A stretch of 64,000 nucleotides of DNA from Burkholderia stabilis (GTDB lineage Bacteria > Pseudomonadota > Gammaproteobacteria > Burkholderiales > Burkholderiaceae), in contig NZ_CP016444.1 of the NCBI RefSeq assembly GCF_001742165.1, forward strand, positions 682,001 through 746,000, given 5' to 3'. The first letter of the stretch is position 1. Each line of letters starts with the position of its first letter. Under the pieces are notes generated by a model that ran no database searches, had not been told where the DNA came from, and saw only the letters and a list, made by a program, of their open reading frames with translations. The position numbers and the translations under genes are program-made. This document shows, one piece after another, positions 8,925 through 17,801 of the stretch.

Positions 8925-10118
8925 ATGAGCAATGCAGCGAAAGAAGTCGTGGTGGTGAGCGGTGTCCGTACCGCGATCGGTGATTTCGGCGGCAGCCTGA
9001 AGGATTTCTCGCCGACCGACCTCGGTGCGAAAGTCGTGCGCGAAGTGCTGTCGCGCGCAAACGTGCCGGGCGACGCGGTCGGGCACGTCGTGTTCGGCCA
9101 CGTCGTGAACACCGAGCCGAAGGACATGTATCTCGCGCGGGTCGCGGCGATCGACGGCGGCGTTGCGCAGCACGCGCCCGCGCTGACCGTGAACCGCCTG
9201 TGCGGCTCGGGCCTGCAGGCGATCGTGTCGGCCGCGCAGACGATCATGCTCGGCGATGCCGACGTCGCGATCGGCGGCGGGTCGGAGAACATGAGCCGCG
9301 CGCCGTACACCGTGCCGGCCGCACGCTTCGGCCAGCGCATGGGCGACGGCAAGCTCGTCGACATGATGCTCGGCGCGTTGCACGACCCGTTCCAGACGAT
9401 CCACATGGGCGTGACGGCCGAGAACGTCGCACGCAAGTACGACATCTCGCGCGAGAAGCAGGATGCGCTCGCGCTCGAATCGCATCGTCGCGCGGCGCGC
9501 GCGATCGCGGAAGGGCGCTTCAAGGATCAGATCCTGCCGGTTTCGATCCGCACGAAGAAGGGCGAAGTCGCGTTCGACACCGACGAGCACGTGCGTCACG
9601 ACGCGAGCGAGGACGATTTCACGAAGCTGCGCCCGGTGTTCGCGAAGGAGAACGGCACGGTGACGGCCGGCAACGCGTCGGGCATCAACGATGCGGCCGC
9701 GGCCGTGCTGATGATGAGCGCGGATGCCGCGCGCGCGCAGGGCGTGAAGCCGCTCGCGCGTCTGGTCGCGTATGCGCACGCGGGTGTCGATCCGGCCTAC
9801 ATGGGCATCGGCCCGGTGCCGGCCACGCAGAAGGCGCTGGAGCGCGCGGGCCTGAAGATCACCGATCTCGACGTGATCGAGGCGAACGAGGCGTTCGCGG
9901 CGCAGGCCTGCGCGGTCACGCAGGAGCTCGGCCTCGATCCCGCGAAGGTCAACCCGAACGGGTCGGGCATCTCGCTCGGTCACCCGATCGGCGCGACCGG
10001 CGCGCTGATCACGGTCAAGGCGCTGTACGAGCTGAAGCGCATCGGCGGGCGTTATGCGCTCGTGACGATGTGTATCGGCGGCGGCCAGGGGATTGCTGCG
10101 ATCTTCGAGAACATCTGA
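8925..10118 (+). CDS. acetyl-CoA acyltransferase (thiolase, beta-ketothiolase type)
   Basis: 397 residues, normal for the family. The acyl-accepting Cys is in [12 protein letters not shown] (about C93); the C-terminal His is in GHPIGATGA (about H353) and the second Cys in CIGGGQG (about C383). It cleaves 3-ketoacyl-CoA or condenses acetyl-CoA. It is 42 bases after ETF-QO and 38 before 3-hydroxyacyl-CoA dehydrogenase, in the order expected for a beta-oxidation operon. BktB-like resemblance is likely but chain-length preference cannot be set from sequence. Confidence 0.94.
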   Translation: MSNAAKEVVVVSGVRTAIGDFGGSLKDFSPTDLGAKVVREVLSRANVPGDAVGHVVFGHVVNTEPKDMYLARVAAIDGGVAQHAPALTVNRLCGSGLQAIVSAAQTIMLGDADVAIGGGSENMSRAPYTVPAARFGQRMGDGKLVDMMLGALHDPFQTIHMGVTAENVARKYDISREKQDALALESHRRAARAIAEGRFKDQILPVSIRTKKGEVAFDTDEHVRHDASEDDFTKLRPVFAKENGTVTAGNASGINDAAAAVLMMSADAARAQGVKPLARLVAYAHAGVDPAYMGIGPVPATQKALERAGLKITDLDVIEANEAFAAQACAVTQELGLDPAKVNPNGSGISLGHPIGATGALITVKALYELKRIGGRYALVTMCIGGGQGIAAIFENI

Positions 10119-10156
10119 TAATCGAACGCTCAGCACCCGAACACACAGGAAATTTC

Positions 10157-11011
10157 ATGGCCATCGAAATCGTCGGCGTCGTGGGCGCCGGAACCATGGG
10201 CAACGGCATTGCGCAAACCGCCGCCGTTGCGGGACTCAACGTCGTGATGATCGACGTCAGCGACGCGGCGCTCGACAAGGGTATCGCGACGCTGAAGGGC
10301 AGCCTCGAGCGGCTCGTGTCGAAGGACAAGCTCGACGCGGCTGCACGCGACGCGGCGCTGGCGCGCATCACGACGTCGACCGACTACGCGAAGCTCGCGT
10401 CGGCCGACATCGTGATCGAAGCCGCAACCGAGAACGTCGAGCTGAAGGGCCGCATCCTGAAGCAGATCGAGGCCGTTGCACGGCCGGACGCGATCATCGC
10501 GACCAACACGTCGTCGATCTCGATCACCGCGCTCGCGGCGCCGCTCGCCGATCCGTCGCGCTTCGTCGGCATGCACTTCTTCAACCCGGTGCCGCTGATG
10601 CCGCTCGTCGAGATCATCCGCGGGCTGCAGACGAGCGATGAAACCGCATCGGCCGTGCGCGCGCTGACCGAGCGTTTCGACAAGTCGCCGATCGGCGTGC
10701 GCAATGCGCCGGGCTTCGTCGTGAACCGGATTCTCGTGCCGATGATCAACGAAGCGTTCTTCGTGCTGGCCGAAGGCATCGCGTCGGCCGAGGAGATCGA
10801 CGCGGGGATGAAGCTCGGCGCGAACCACCCGATCGGGCCGCTCGCGTTGGCCGATCTCGTCGGCCTCGACGTGTGCCTCGCGGTGATGGACGTGTTCGTG
10901 AAGGATTTCGGCGATCCGAAGTATCGCGCGTGCCCGTTGCTGCGCGAGATGGTGTCGGCCGGGCGGCTCGGGCGCAAGACGGGGCGCGGGGTGTACGACT
11001 ACAGCAAGTAA
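10157..11011 (+). CDS. 3-hydroxybutyryl-CoA dehydrogenase
   Basis: 284 residues. The NAD-binding loop GAGTMG is at 10-15, the catalytic region is [16 protein letters not shown] with the His-Glu pair, and [18 protein letters not shown] begins the C-terminal dimer domain. Start ATG at 10157 follows CAGGAAATTTC. It oxidises 3-hydroxyacyl-CoA to 3-ketoacyl-CoA, feeding the preceding thiolase. Last gene of the run; a GC-rich hairpin follows. Confidence 0.95.
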   Translation: MAIEIVGVVGAGTMGNGIAQTAAVAGLNVVMIDVSDAALDKGIATLKGSLERLVSKDKLDAAARDAALARITTSTDYAKLASADIVIEAATENVELKGRILKQIEAVARPDAIIATNTSSISITALAAPLADPSRFVGMHFFNPVPLMPLVEIIRGLQTSDETASAVRALTERFDKSPIGVRNAPGFVVNRILVPMINEAFFVLAEGIASAEEIDAGMKLGANHPIGPLALADLVGLDVCLAVMDVFVKDFGDPKYRACPLLREMVSAGRLGRKTGRGVYDYSK

Positions 11012-11033
11012 GCGGCGCGTCGGTGCCACTTCG

Positions 11034-11057
11034 CGCGGCCGCCTTCGGGCGGCCGCG
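11034..11057. terminator. hairpin between convergent genes
   Basis: A perfect 10-bp stem (CGCGGCCGCC / GGCGGCCGCG) closes a TTCG tetraloop midway between the converging 3-hydroxybutyryl-CoA dehydrogenase and TetR genes. No T-tract follows on either side, so intrinsic termination is likely but not certain. Confidence 0.5.
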
Positions 11058-11074
11058 TGCATTGCGCGGTGCGA

Positions 11075-11740
11075 CTACGCGTCGAACACCGCCAGATCCC
11101 GCGGCAGCATCCGCTTGAACATCGCAAGCATCTGCCGCGCCACCTTCGGCGGCAGCGTGATCGCATGGCGCACGGCCGCCGCGATCTGGATCATCATCAA
11201 CTCGGCGAACGCGCTGCGTTGCGCGCGGGTCGTGCCGGGCGCCACCTCGCCCAGCGCATCCGCCAGCAGCCCGGCCAGGAACTCGCCGTCCTCCCGGTCC
11301 AGTTCCTGCAGCGCGCGGTCGGCCTGCGTGGCGCGCCAGATGTCGCGCATCAGCGGCTCGTCGACGAACATCCGGTAGTAGCTGTCCGTGATGCGGGCGA
11401 GCGTGCCGTGCAGGTCGCCGAGCGTCTTCATCGTGGCGAGATCGCGCCGCACGCAGTCGTGCCCGACCGCGTTGTAGCGCTCCGCGAGCGTGCCGATCAC
11501 GGCCGCCTTGTCCGGGAAATACTGATACAGCGAACCGAACGAGATGCCCGTGCGCTCGACGATGTCGCTCATCCGGAGCGCATCGCACCCTTTCTCGATC
11601 ATCACGTCCGACGCGCACGCAAGAATGCGCTCGAACCGCTCGCGGCTGCGCTGCTGTGTCGGCACGAGCCGCGCGCGGGCCGGCGCGTCCGCTGCCGCCG
11701 CTTCCGGCTCGTCGTTCTGCCCCGATTTCTGTCGGCTCAT
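11075..11740 (-). CDS. TetR-family transcriptional repressor
   Basis: 221 residues. The TetR helix-turn-helix is at about 30-75 (RFERILACASDVM, then MSDIVERTGISFGSLYQYFPDK). The C-terminal ligand domain is unassigned. It is divergent from the NmrA-like gene at 11838, and a 6-3-6 palindrome lies between them, so self- and neighbour-repression is likely. The ligand is unknown. Confidence 0.92.
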   Translation of the reverse strand: MSRQKSGQNDEPEAAAADAPARARLVPTQQRSRERFERILACASDVMIEKGCDALRMSDIVERTGISFGSLYQYFPDKAAVIGTLAERYNAVGHDCVRRDLATMKTLGDLHGTLARITDSYYRMFVDEPLMRDIWRATQADRALQELDREDGEFLAGLLADALGEVAPGTTRAQRSAFAELMMIQIAAAVRHAITLPPKVARQMLAMFKRMLPRDLAVFDA

Positions 11741-11797
11741 GCCGCCTCCGGAAAAACTTGACGTTGCTAATGCGAGAGTCTATCGTGTTTTCAAAAC

Positions 11798-11812
11798 GCG
11801 AGACAGTCTCGC
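11798..11812. promoter_or_regulatory. candidate TetR operator
   Basis: GCGAGACAGTCTCGC is a perfect 6-3-6 palindrome located 26 bases before the NmrA-like start. A related partial copy, GCGAGAGTCTATCG, begins at 11772. Together they fit a TetR operator pair in the 97-base divergent region. Confidence 0.6.
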
Positions 11813-11837
11813 ATTTCTGAGTGAAAAGGAGACGCAC

Positions 11838-12662
11838 ATGTCGGCACTTCCCATCCTCATCGTCGGCGGTTCGGGCAAGACGGGCGCCCGCGTCGATGCA
11901 CGGCTGCGCGCGCGCGGCATCGCCACGCGGCCGGTGTCGCGCACGTCGGCCGTCCGCTTCGACTGGACCGAGCCCGCGACGTGGCCCGCGGCGCTCGACG
12001 GCGTATCGGCCGCGTATGTGACCTATCAGCCCGACCTCTCCGTCGACGGCGCGGTGGACGCGATCGCCGCATTCGCGCGGCTCGCGCGGGAAAACGGTGT
12101 CGAGCGCGTGGTGCTGCTGTCGGGGCGCGGCGAGCCCGGCGCGCAGGCCGCCGAGGCGGCGCTGCAGGCTTCGGGCGTGGGCTGGGGCGTGGTGCGCGCG
12201 AGCTGGTTCAACCAGAATTTCTCGGAAGGCTATCTGATCGACGGCGTGCTGGCCGGCGAGGTCGCGCTGCCGGCCGGTGCGGTGCGCGAGCCGTTCGTCG
12301 ATGCGGACGATATCGCGGACGTCGCCGTGGCCGTGCTCACCGACGCGCGGTTCGCGAACCGCGTGATCGAGGTCACGGGCCCGCGCGCGCTGACGTTTGC
12401 GGAAGTCGTCGGCGAAATCGCGCGGGCCGCCGGCCGGCCGGTCGCCTATCGCGAGATTCCGCCCGATGCGTTCGTCGCGGGGTTGCGCGAGGTCGGTGTG
12501 CCGGAGCCGGTCATCGCGTTGCTCGACGACCTGTTCCGCGTGGTGCTCGACGGGCGCAACAGCGCGGTGACGCACGGCATCGAGGACACGATCGGCCGGC
12601 CCGCGCGCGATTTCGCCGACTATGCGCGCGCGACGGCCGCGGCCGGCGTGTGGAGCGCATGA
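11838..12662 (+). CDS. NAD(P)-binding NmrA/SDR-a5-like protein
   Basis: 274 residues. The N-terminal dinucleotide-binding motif ILIVGGSGKTGARV (about 6-19) starts a Rossmann fold; later GVERVVLLSGRGE, VRASWFNQNFSEG and the C-terminal EVTGPRALTFAEVVGEI match atypical SDRs of the NmrA / quinone-oxidoreductase-like class. The catalytic Tyr-xxx-Lys of classical SDRs is not evident, as usual for this group. GGAG lies 7 bases before the ATG. It overlaps the next gene by ATGA, so the two are translationally coupled, and it is probably repressed by the divergent TetR. Confidence 0.85.
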   Translation: MSALPILIVGGSGKTGARVDARLRARGIATRPVSRTSAVRFDWTEPATWPAALDGVSAAYVTYQPDLSVDGAVDAIAAFARLARENGVERVVLLSGRGEPGAQAAEAALQASGVGWGVVRASWFNQNFSEGYLIDGVLAGEVALPAGAVREPFVDADDIADVAVAVLTDARFANRVIEVTGPRALTFAEVVGEIARAAGRPVAYREIPPDAFVAGLREVGVPEPVIALLDDLFRVVLDGRNSAVTHGIEDTIGRPARDFADYARATAAAGVWSA

Positions 12663-13150
12663 CCATGATCGCGCTCGTGACTTCGGCATTGCTGTGGGGT
12701 TCGGCGATCGGCTGCGGGCTGATGGCCGGCGTGTACTTCGCGTTCTCGACGTTCGTGATGACGTCGCTCGCGCGGATCGCGCCGCACGCGGGCGTGGCCG
12801 CGATGAACGCGATCAACGTCGACATCGTGCGCTCGCCGTTCATGCCGCTGTTCCTCGGCACGACGCTGATAGCGCTCGCACTGGTCGCGATCGCGCTGTT
12901 CGATCGCGACCAGCCGGGCGCGATGGCGGCGGTCGCGGGCGGCGTGCTCTACGTGTTCGGCATGTTCGCGGTGACGATGGCCGTCAACGTGCCGCTCAAC
13001 GATGCGCTGGCCGCGGCCGATCCGGCGACCGCGCACGGCATGGCGCTGTGGACGCGCTACGTGCACGACTGGACGATGTGGAATCACGTGCGCACGGTGG
13101 CGTCGGCGGCTGCGTGCGTGTTTTTCGTCGTGGCGATCGCGGCGCGGTAG
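12659..13150 (+). CDS. DUF1772 (anthrone oxygenase-like) membrane protein
   Basis: 163 residues with four predicted membrane helices (about 4-26, 60-80, 90-112, 142-162). The DUF1772 pattern is visible: GLMAGVYFAFSTFVM, NVPLNDAL and W.RYVHDWTMWNHVRTVAS. Its start ATG overlaps the TGA of the NmrA-like gene. Members of the family include polyketide anthrone oxygenases, but most bacterial ones are uncharacterised; here it is a companion of the redox protein. Confidence 0.82.
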   Translation: MTMIALVTSALLWGSAIGCGLMAGVYFAFSTFVMTSLARIAPHAGVAAMNAINVDIVRSPFMPLFLGTTLIALALVAIALFDRDQPGAMAAVAGGVLYVFGMFAVTMAVNVPLNDALAAADPATAHGMALWTRYVHDWTMWNHVRTVASAAACVFFVVAIAAR

Positions 13151-13196
13151 CGGCGCCCGCACCGCGCACGGGGCACGAGGCCGGCACGATCGCACG

Positions 13197-13997
13197 CTAC
13201 GCATAAAACGCCGACGGCGACACGCCGAAATGCCGCTTGAACATCGCGGAGAACGCGCTCTGGCTGCTGTAGCCGTGATCCATCGCGACGGTCAGCACCT
13301 TCTCGCCGTGCGCGAGGCGCTTGAGCGCGAGCAGCAGCCGCGCCTGTTCGCGCCAGCGGCGGAAGCTGAGCCCCGTCTCGCGCCGGAACGCGCGATGCAG
13401 CGTGCGGACCGACAGGCCGAGCAGGTCGGCCCACTCGGCGATCGTGCGCAGATCGTCGGGCGCGGCGACGAGCGTGTCGCAGATCGTCCGCAGCCGCGCA
13501 TCGTGCGGCCAGGGCAGGTACAGCGGCAGCAGCGGCGCGACCGTCACCTCGGCGAGCAGCAGGTGCATCAGGTGATCGTGGCGCGAGCCCGGTGCGTAAT
13601 CGAGCGGCACGTCGACCGCGGCGAGGATCAGCTCGCGCAGCAGCGGATGCACTTCGACGACGCAGCTTCGCGCGGGCAGGTGCTCGACCGCGCCCGGTTC
13701 GACGAACACGGTGCGCATCTGCACGTCGCCGCTCATCTGCACCGTATGGTCGAGGCCGGCTTCGAGCCAGACGCCGCGCGTTGGCGGCACGACCCACGAC
13801 GCGCCTTCGGACTCCACGTGCATCACGCCCTCGATCGCATAGAGCAGCTGCGCGCGGCGATGGCTGTGCGGCGCGATCGACGTGCCGTGCGCGTAGGTCG
13901 CGGCCATCGCCGACACGGGCATCGGCGTCGATTCGTAGCGCAGGTGCGCCAGGGGCGGGGTGGACTCGATTGTCCGATTCGCGACAAGTCGTGACAT
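13197..13997 (-). CDS. AraC-family transcriptional regulator
   Basis: 266 residues. An N-terminal cupin sensor (about 25-100, with HSHRRAQLLYAIEGVMHVE and PPTRGVWLEAGLDH) is joined to a C-terminal double HTH (LGLSVRTLHRAFRRETGLSF, and VAMDHGYSSQSAFSAMFKRHFG). Start MSRLVANR at 13997 is chosen because 23 upstream codons have no family resemblance. It is divergent from the EamA exporter gene, a common regulator-exporter arrangement in Burkholderia. Confidence 0.92.
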   Translation of the reverse strand: MSRLVANRTIESTPPLAHLRYESTPMPVSAMAATYAHGTSIAPHSHRRAQLLYAIEGVMHVESEGASWVVPPTRGVWLEAGLDHTVQMSGDVQMRTVFVEPGAVEHLPARSCVVEVHPLLRELILAAVDVPLDYAPGSRHDHLMHLLLAEVTVAPLLPLYLPWPHDARLRTICDTLVAAPDDLRTIAEWADLLGLSVRTLHRAFRRETGLSFRRWREQARLLLALKRLAHGEKVLTVAMDHGYSSQSAFSAMFKRHFGVSPSAFYA

Positions 13998-14087
13998 TTT
14001 GGCGTGAGACAGGCAGTTGGGCGGGCGGGCACGATGGCGTTCCGGTTCAAGCCAGCACCCTGTCACGATATTAATCCGTCAAACGCG

Positions 14088-14996
14088 ATGAACAAGTCTC
14101 CTTTTCTGTTTCCTTTCTGCGCGATTGCGCTGTGGGCCGGCAATGTCGTCGTGTCGAAGCTGTCGGCATCGACGATCGACCCTTCGGCGATCACCTTCTA
14201 CCGGCTGCTGCTCGCCGTCGCGCTGATGAGCGTGTTCACGCTGCGTCCGGCGTGGCGCAACCGCGCGGCGCTCGCCGCGCACCTGCCGAAGCTCGCGGTG
14301 CTCGGCTTTCTCGCAATGGCGCTGTTCCAGAGCCTGTCCTACGAAGCCGCGAAAACGACGAGCGCGACCAACATGGCGATCATCACCGCGCTCGTGCCGC
14401 TGATGACGATGACGCTCAGCTCGCTGCTGCTCGGCGATCCGCCGGGCGCGGGCATGGTGGTCGGCGGGATGCTGTCGCTCGCGGGCGTCGTGTACCTGAT
14501 CGCCGAAGGGCACCCGGCGACGATCGCCGCGCACGGCGTGCATGCCGGCGACCTGCTGATGCTGGCCGCGTCGGCTGCGTATGCGCTCTACGGCGTGCTG
14601 CTCAAGCGCTGGCGCATCGGCGCGCTGCCGGCGTGGCAGTCGACCTACGTGCAGGCGCTCGCCGCGCTCGTGTTCATGGTGCCGATGCTGCTGCGGCTGC
14701 CCGCGCAAGCGGTGTGGCCGACGCGCGCGAGCGTGCCGCTGATCCTGTATGCCGGTGTGCTGGCGTCGGTGGTGCTGCCGTATCTGTGGATGCAGGGCGT
14801 GCGGTTGCTCGGCCCGAGCCGGTGCGCGATGTTCATGAACCTGCTCCCGGTGATGACGGCCGGCGGCGCGATCGTGCTGCTCGGCGAGTCGCTGCGGCTT
14901 TATCACCTGATCGGCGGCGGCATTGCGTTGCTCGGCGTGGCGATCGCGCAGCGGTTTCCGTTCCATACGGGCGCCGCGCAAGGAGTCCGTCAATGA
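14088..14996 (+). CDS. EamA/RhaT-type drug/metabolite exporter
   Basis: 302 residues with about ten membrane helices in two EamA repeats (WAGNVVVSKLSA at the start of the first, AASAAYALYGVLLKRW at the start of the second). It belongs to the DMT superfamily of metabolite exporters in the inner membrane. It is divergent from the AraC regulator and overlaps the following DUF815 gene by ATGA. The substrate is unknown. Confidence 0.9.
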   Translation: MNKSPFLFPFCAIALWAGNVVVSKLSASTIDPSAITFYRLLLAVALMSVFTLRPAWRNRAALAAHLPKLAVLGFLAMALFQSLSYEAAKTTSATNMAIITALVPLMTMTLSSLLLGDPPGAGMVVGGMLSLAGVVYLIAEGHPATIAAHGVHAGDLLMLAASAAYALYGVLLKRWRIGALPAWQSTYVQALAALVFMVPMLLRLPAQAVWPTRASVPLILYAGVLASVVLPYLWMQGVRLLGPSRCAMFMNLLPVMTAGGAIVLLGESLRLYHLIGGGIALLGVAIAQRFPFHTGAAQGVRQ

Positions 14997-15970
14997 GCGC
15001 CGATCGCGAAATGCACGACCTGATTGCCGTGCTGCAGGAAGGGCGCGCACCTGCCGCCGCACCGGCGCTCGCGCGCCAGCTCGAACGGATCGCGAACGCG
15101 CTCGAAACGATCGCGGGCACAGGGCAGTCGGCCCCGGTCGATTTCGACGCGGCCGTGGCGTTCCGCTGGCGCGGCTTCGACGGAAGTCATCGCGCGGCGC
15201 CGCTCGAGCCGATCGCAACGCCTGCGCTTACCGCATTCGACGCACTGCGCAACGTCGGGCGGCAGGCGGCGATCGTCGAACGCAACACGCGGCAGTTCGT
15301 GCGCGGCTTCGCGGCCAATCACGTGCTGCTGACCGGCGCGCGCGGCACCGGCAAGTCGTCGATCGTGAAGGCGTGCCTGCACGCGTTCGCGGCGCACGGG
15401 CTACGGCTGATCGAGGTCAGCAAGGAAGGGCTGAACGATCTGCCGGCGATTGTCGAGATGGTGCGCGGGCGGCCCGAGCGCTACATCGTGTTTTGCGACG
15501 ATCTGTCGTTCGAGGCCGGCGAGACCGGCTACAAGGGGCTCAAGACGGTGCTCGACGGATCGGTCGCGAGCGACCTGTCGAACGTGCTGGTGTACGCGAC
15601 GTCCAATCGCCGCCACCTGATGCCCGAGCAGGCGAGCGACAACGCGAACGTGTCCCGCGCGGAAAATGGCGAGCTGCATCCGGGCGACGCGGTCGAGGAG
15701 CGAATCTCGCTGTCCGAGCGCTTCGGGATCTGGGTGACGTTCTACGGTTTCACGCAGGACGAGTACCTGGCCGTGGTCGAAAGTCGTCTCGGTGCGGCCG
15801 GTTTCGATGCCGCGCAGATTCGTGCGGCGCGCGAGCCCGCGCTGCAATGGGCGCTCGAACGTGGCGCGCGTTCGGGCCGCATCGCGGTGCAGTTCGCGCG
15901 CGACTATGCCGGGCGGTTGGCGGCAGAAGACGATGCGGATGAATGCGCGCCCGCACGCCGGACAGGTTGA
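14993..15970 (+). CDS. DUF815-family AAA ATPase
   Basis: 325 residues. Walker A GARGTGKS is at 115-122, Walker B is YIVFCDDLSF (about 164-173), and the sensor-like VYATSNRRHLMPE follows; this combination and length define the DUF815 family. Start ATG overlaps the EamA stop (ATGA), so the two are co-translated. DUF815 proteins are widespread and uncharacterised; the coupling to an exporter here may be incidental. Confidence 0.88.
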   Translation: MSADREMHDLIAVLQEGRAPAAAPALARQLERIANALETIAGTGQSAPVDFDAAVAFRWRGFDGSHRAAPLEPIATPALTAFDALRNVGRQAAIVERNTRQFVRGFAANHVLLTGARGTGKSSIVKACLHAFAAHGLRLIEVSKEGLNDLPAIVEMVRGRPERYIVFCDDLSFEAGETGYKGLKTVLDGSVASDLSNVLVYATSNRRHLMPEQASDNANVSRAENGELHPGDAVEERISLSERFGIWVTFYGFTQDEYLAVVESRLGAAGFDAAQIRAAREPALQWALERGARSGRIAVQFARDYAGRLAAEDDADECAPARRTG

Positions 15971-16057
15971 GCGCGGCGCGACAGCAGCCGCTCGGACAGC
16001 ACGCGGAACGATGTCAGGCGCGACGCAGCACAACGGTCCGGTGCCGCCCCGGCCGGG

Positions 16058-16159
16058 TCAGAGCGTGCGGGTGGCCCGGGCGACGAACGCGGCGCTCGCC
16101 GTGTCGTTGCGTGCGACGTAGATCCACGGGCCGAGGCGTACCACTGCGGCCGCGTCCAT
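16058..16159 (-). other. 33-codon reading frame, possible gene remnant
   Basis: Frame beginning [19 protein letters not shown] and ending ARATRTL. It has protein-like composition and lies directly downstream of deoC on the same strand, but no ribosome site is clear and no family was recognised. It could be the tail of a lost gene or chance. Confidence 0.2.
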
Positions 16160-16182
16160 GAACCCGTCCGTGGCTCGCGCTG

Positions 16183-16862
16183 TCAGTACGCGCCGTTACT
16201 CGGCTGCTGATCGGTGACGATCGCCCCCCCGAGCTCGTGCCGAGCCGCGTCGCGCCGGCTTCGAGCATCGCGAGCGCGGCCGCGCGGTCGCGCACGCCGC
16301 CCGACGCCTTCACGCCCAGCTCCGGCCCGACCGTGCGGCGCATCAGCGCGACATCCGCGAGCGTCGCGCCGCCGTGGCCGAAACCCGTCGACGTCTTCAC
16401 GAACGCGACGCCGAGATCGCGGCACATCTCGCACACGCGCACCTTCTCGTCGTCGCTCAGCAGCCCCGTCTCGAGGATCACCTTGAGCGGCACCGCGCCG
16501 CACGCGTGCTGCACGGCCGCGATGTCGGCCTTCACGTCGTCGGCGCGGCCGCTCTTCAGCGCGCCGAGGTTGATCACCATGTCGATCTCGCCGGCGCCCG
16601 CCGCGATCGCGGCCGACGCCTCGAATGCCTTCGCGGCCGACAGCGCCGCGCCGAGCGGAAAGCCGACCACCGCGCAGACGAGCACGCCGGTGCCGGTCAG
16701 CTCGCGCGCGGCGAGCGGCACGTTCGCCGAATTCACGCAGACCGAGTAAAAGCGATGCTCGGCCGCCTGGCGGCAGAGTTCGCGGATCTGCGCATCGCTC
16801 GCGTCGGGCGCGAGCAGCGTGTGATCGATGGTTTGGGCGAGTTGGGCGTTGGAAAGCGGCAT
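16183..16862 (-). CDS. deoC: deoxyribose-phosphate aldolase with a 3' frameshift
   Basis: Class I aldolase that splits 2-deoxyribose 5-phosphate into acetaldehyde and glyceraldehyde 3-phosphate. Seen: TIDHTLL at the start, [10 protein letters not shown] with the Schiff-base Lys at 156, and VKASGGVRD with the second Lys at 185. The frame breaks at a run of seven C on the plus strand (16224-16230): adding one base restores the family ending GTSSG..AIVTD and stops at 16183, giving 226 residues, the normal length. As written, translation runs on to 16014 with an unrelated tail. A sequencing slip in the homopolymer or a real mutation are both possible. The gene is divergent from the DeoR-type repressor. 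Confidence 0.88.
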
Positions 16863-16908
16863 GTTTCAAGACTCCACGGATCATGTGCCGGAAAAGCACA
16901 CGGAAAGT

Positions 16909-16934
16909 TGATGTTTTCACATCGGTTTGTTACA
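16909..16934. promoter_or_regulatory. candidate deo operator, deoC/deoQ side
   Basis: On the minus strand this reads ACAAACCGATGTGAAAACATC. A near match (ACAAACAATGTGAGAA) occurs at 21276-21291 before deoK, the only other deo promoter. The shared element in both divergent or upstream regions fits a site for the local DeoR-type repressor. Confidence 0.5.
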
Positions 16935-17008
16935 AATACGACATTCCGGCCGGGCCCGCGCGCCCGGCACGACAGGCGATGGACGCGACGGGCAGGCAGG
17001 ATACTGGC

Positions 17009-17779
17009 ATGGAAACAAAGAAGGGCGAACGGATCAAGACGCTGATGAACGTGCTGCAAGGGCAGAACGCGATTCATCTGAGGGAAGTCGCCGAGCTGTT
17101 CGGCGTGTCCGAGATGACGATCCGCCGCGATCTCGCGGACAACCCGCACGGCCTCAGCCTGATCGGCGGCTACGTGACGCGCCATTTCGCCGCGCAGCGC
17201 AGCGACATCGGCGAGTACCTGATCAGCGCCGAGAACAACCGGCAGACCGAGGAAAAGCGCCGCATCGGCAAGCTCGCCGCGCAGTTCGTGACGACCGGCG
17301 ACACGATCTTCGTCGACTGCGGCTCGACCACGCCGTTCATCGTCGACTTCATTCCGGACGACCTCGAATTCACGGCCGTCTGCAATTCGCTGAACGTGTT
17401 CGCGAAGCTGCAGCAGAAGCCGCATTGCAGCGTGATCCTGTGCGGTGGCGTGTACCACCGCAACAACATGGTGTTCGATTCGGTCGCCGAGACGGGCATC
17501 CTCGACACGGTGCGCGTGTCGAAGGCGTTCATCTCGGCCGCCGGCGTGAGCGACCGCTGCGGCGTCACGTGCTTCAATTTCCACGAAGTCGATGCGAAGA
17601 AGAAGGTGATGGCGCGCGCGCAGAACCGCTTCCTGCTCGTCGATCACACGAAGTTCGACGAAGTGCGCGCGGCTTATTTCGCCGATCTGACCGACTTCAA
17701 CTACGTGATCTCCGACGGGCAGTTGAGCCGCCGGTACGAAACGGCGATCCGCGAGCACGGGATCGCGCTCGTGACCTGA
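17009..17779 (+). CDS. DeoR-family repressor of deoxyribose genes
   Basis: 256 residues. The N-terminal DeoR HTH (about 6-60: GQNAIHLREVAELFGVSEMTIRRDL) is followed by the phosphosugar-sensing domain with GDTIFVDCGSTTPFIVDFI, AFISAAGVS and DHTKFDE. ATG at 17009 follows GGCAGGCAGG; an in-frame ATG at 16979 would add ten residues. It is divergent from deoC and convergent with deoX, the position held by DeoQ in Salmonella deoQKPX. It likely responds to deoxyribose 5-phosphate. Confidence 0.9.
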   Translation: METKKGERIKTLMNVLQGQNAIHLREVAELFGVSEMTIRRDLADNPHGLSLIGGYVTRHFAAQRSDIGEYLISAENNRQTEEKRRIGKLAAQFVTTGDTIFVDCGSTTPFIVDFIPDDLEFTAVCNSLNVFAKLQQKPHCSVILCGGVYHRNNMVFDSVAETGILDTVRVSKAFISAAGVSDRCGVTCFNFHEVDAKKKVMARAQNRFLLVDHTKFDEVRAAYFADLTDFNYVISDGQLSRRYETAIREHGIALVT

Positions 17780-17801
17780 CCCGACGCGGCCGCGCATCGC
17801 G

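Noticed and set aside
5289..10136. 1615-codon open frame on the minus strand across the beta-oxidation genes
   Set aside because: It lies opposite three clearly recognisable genes, is Arg/His/Ala-rich and has no domain; it follows from the GC-rich third positions of the real genes.
16014..16182. C-terminal extension of DeoC as literally translated
   Set aside because: The tail after the G-run is Arg/His-rich and unlike any aldolase, whereas a one-base shift gives the exact family ending.
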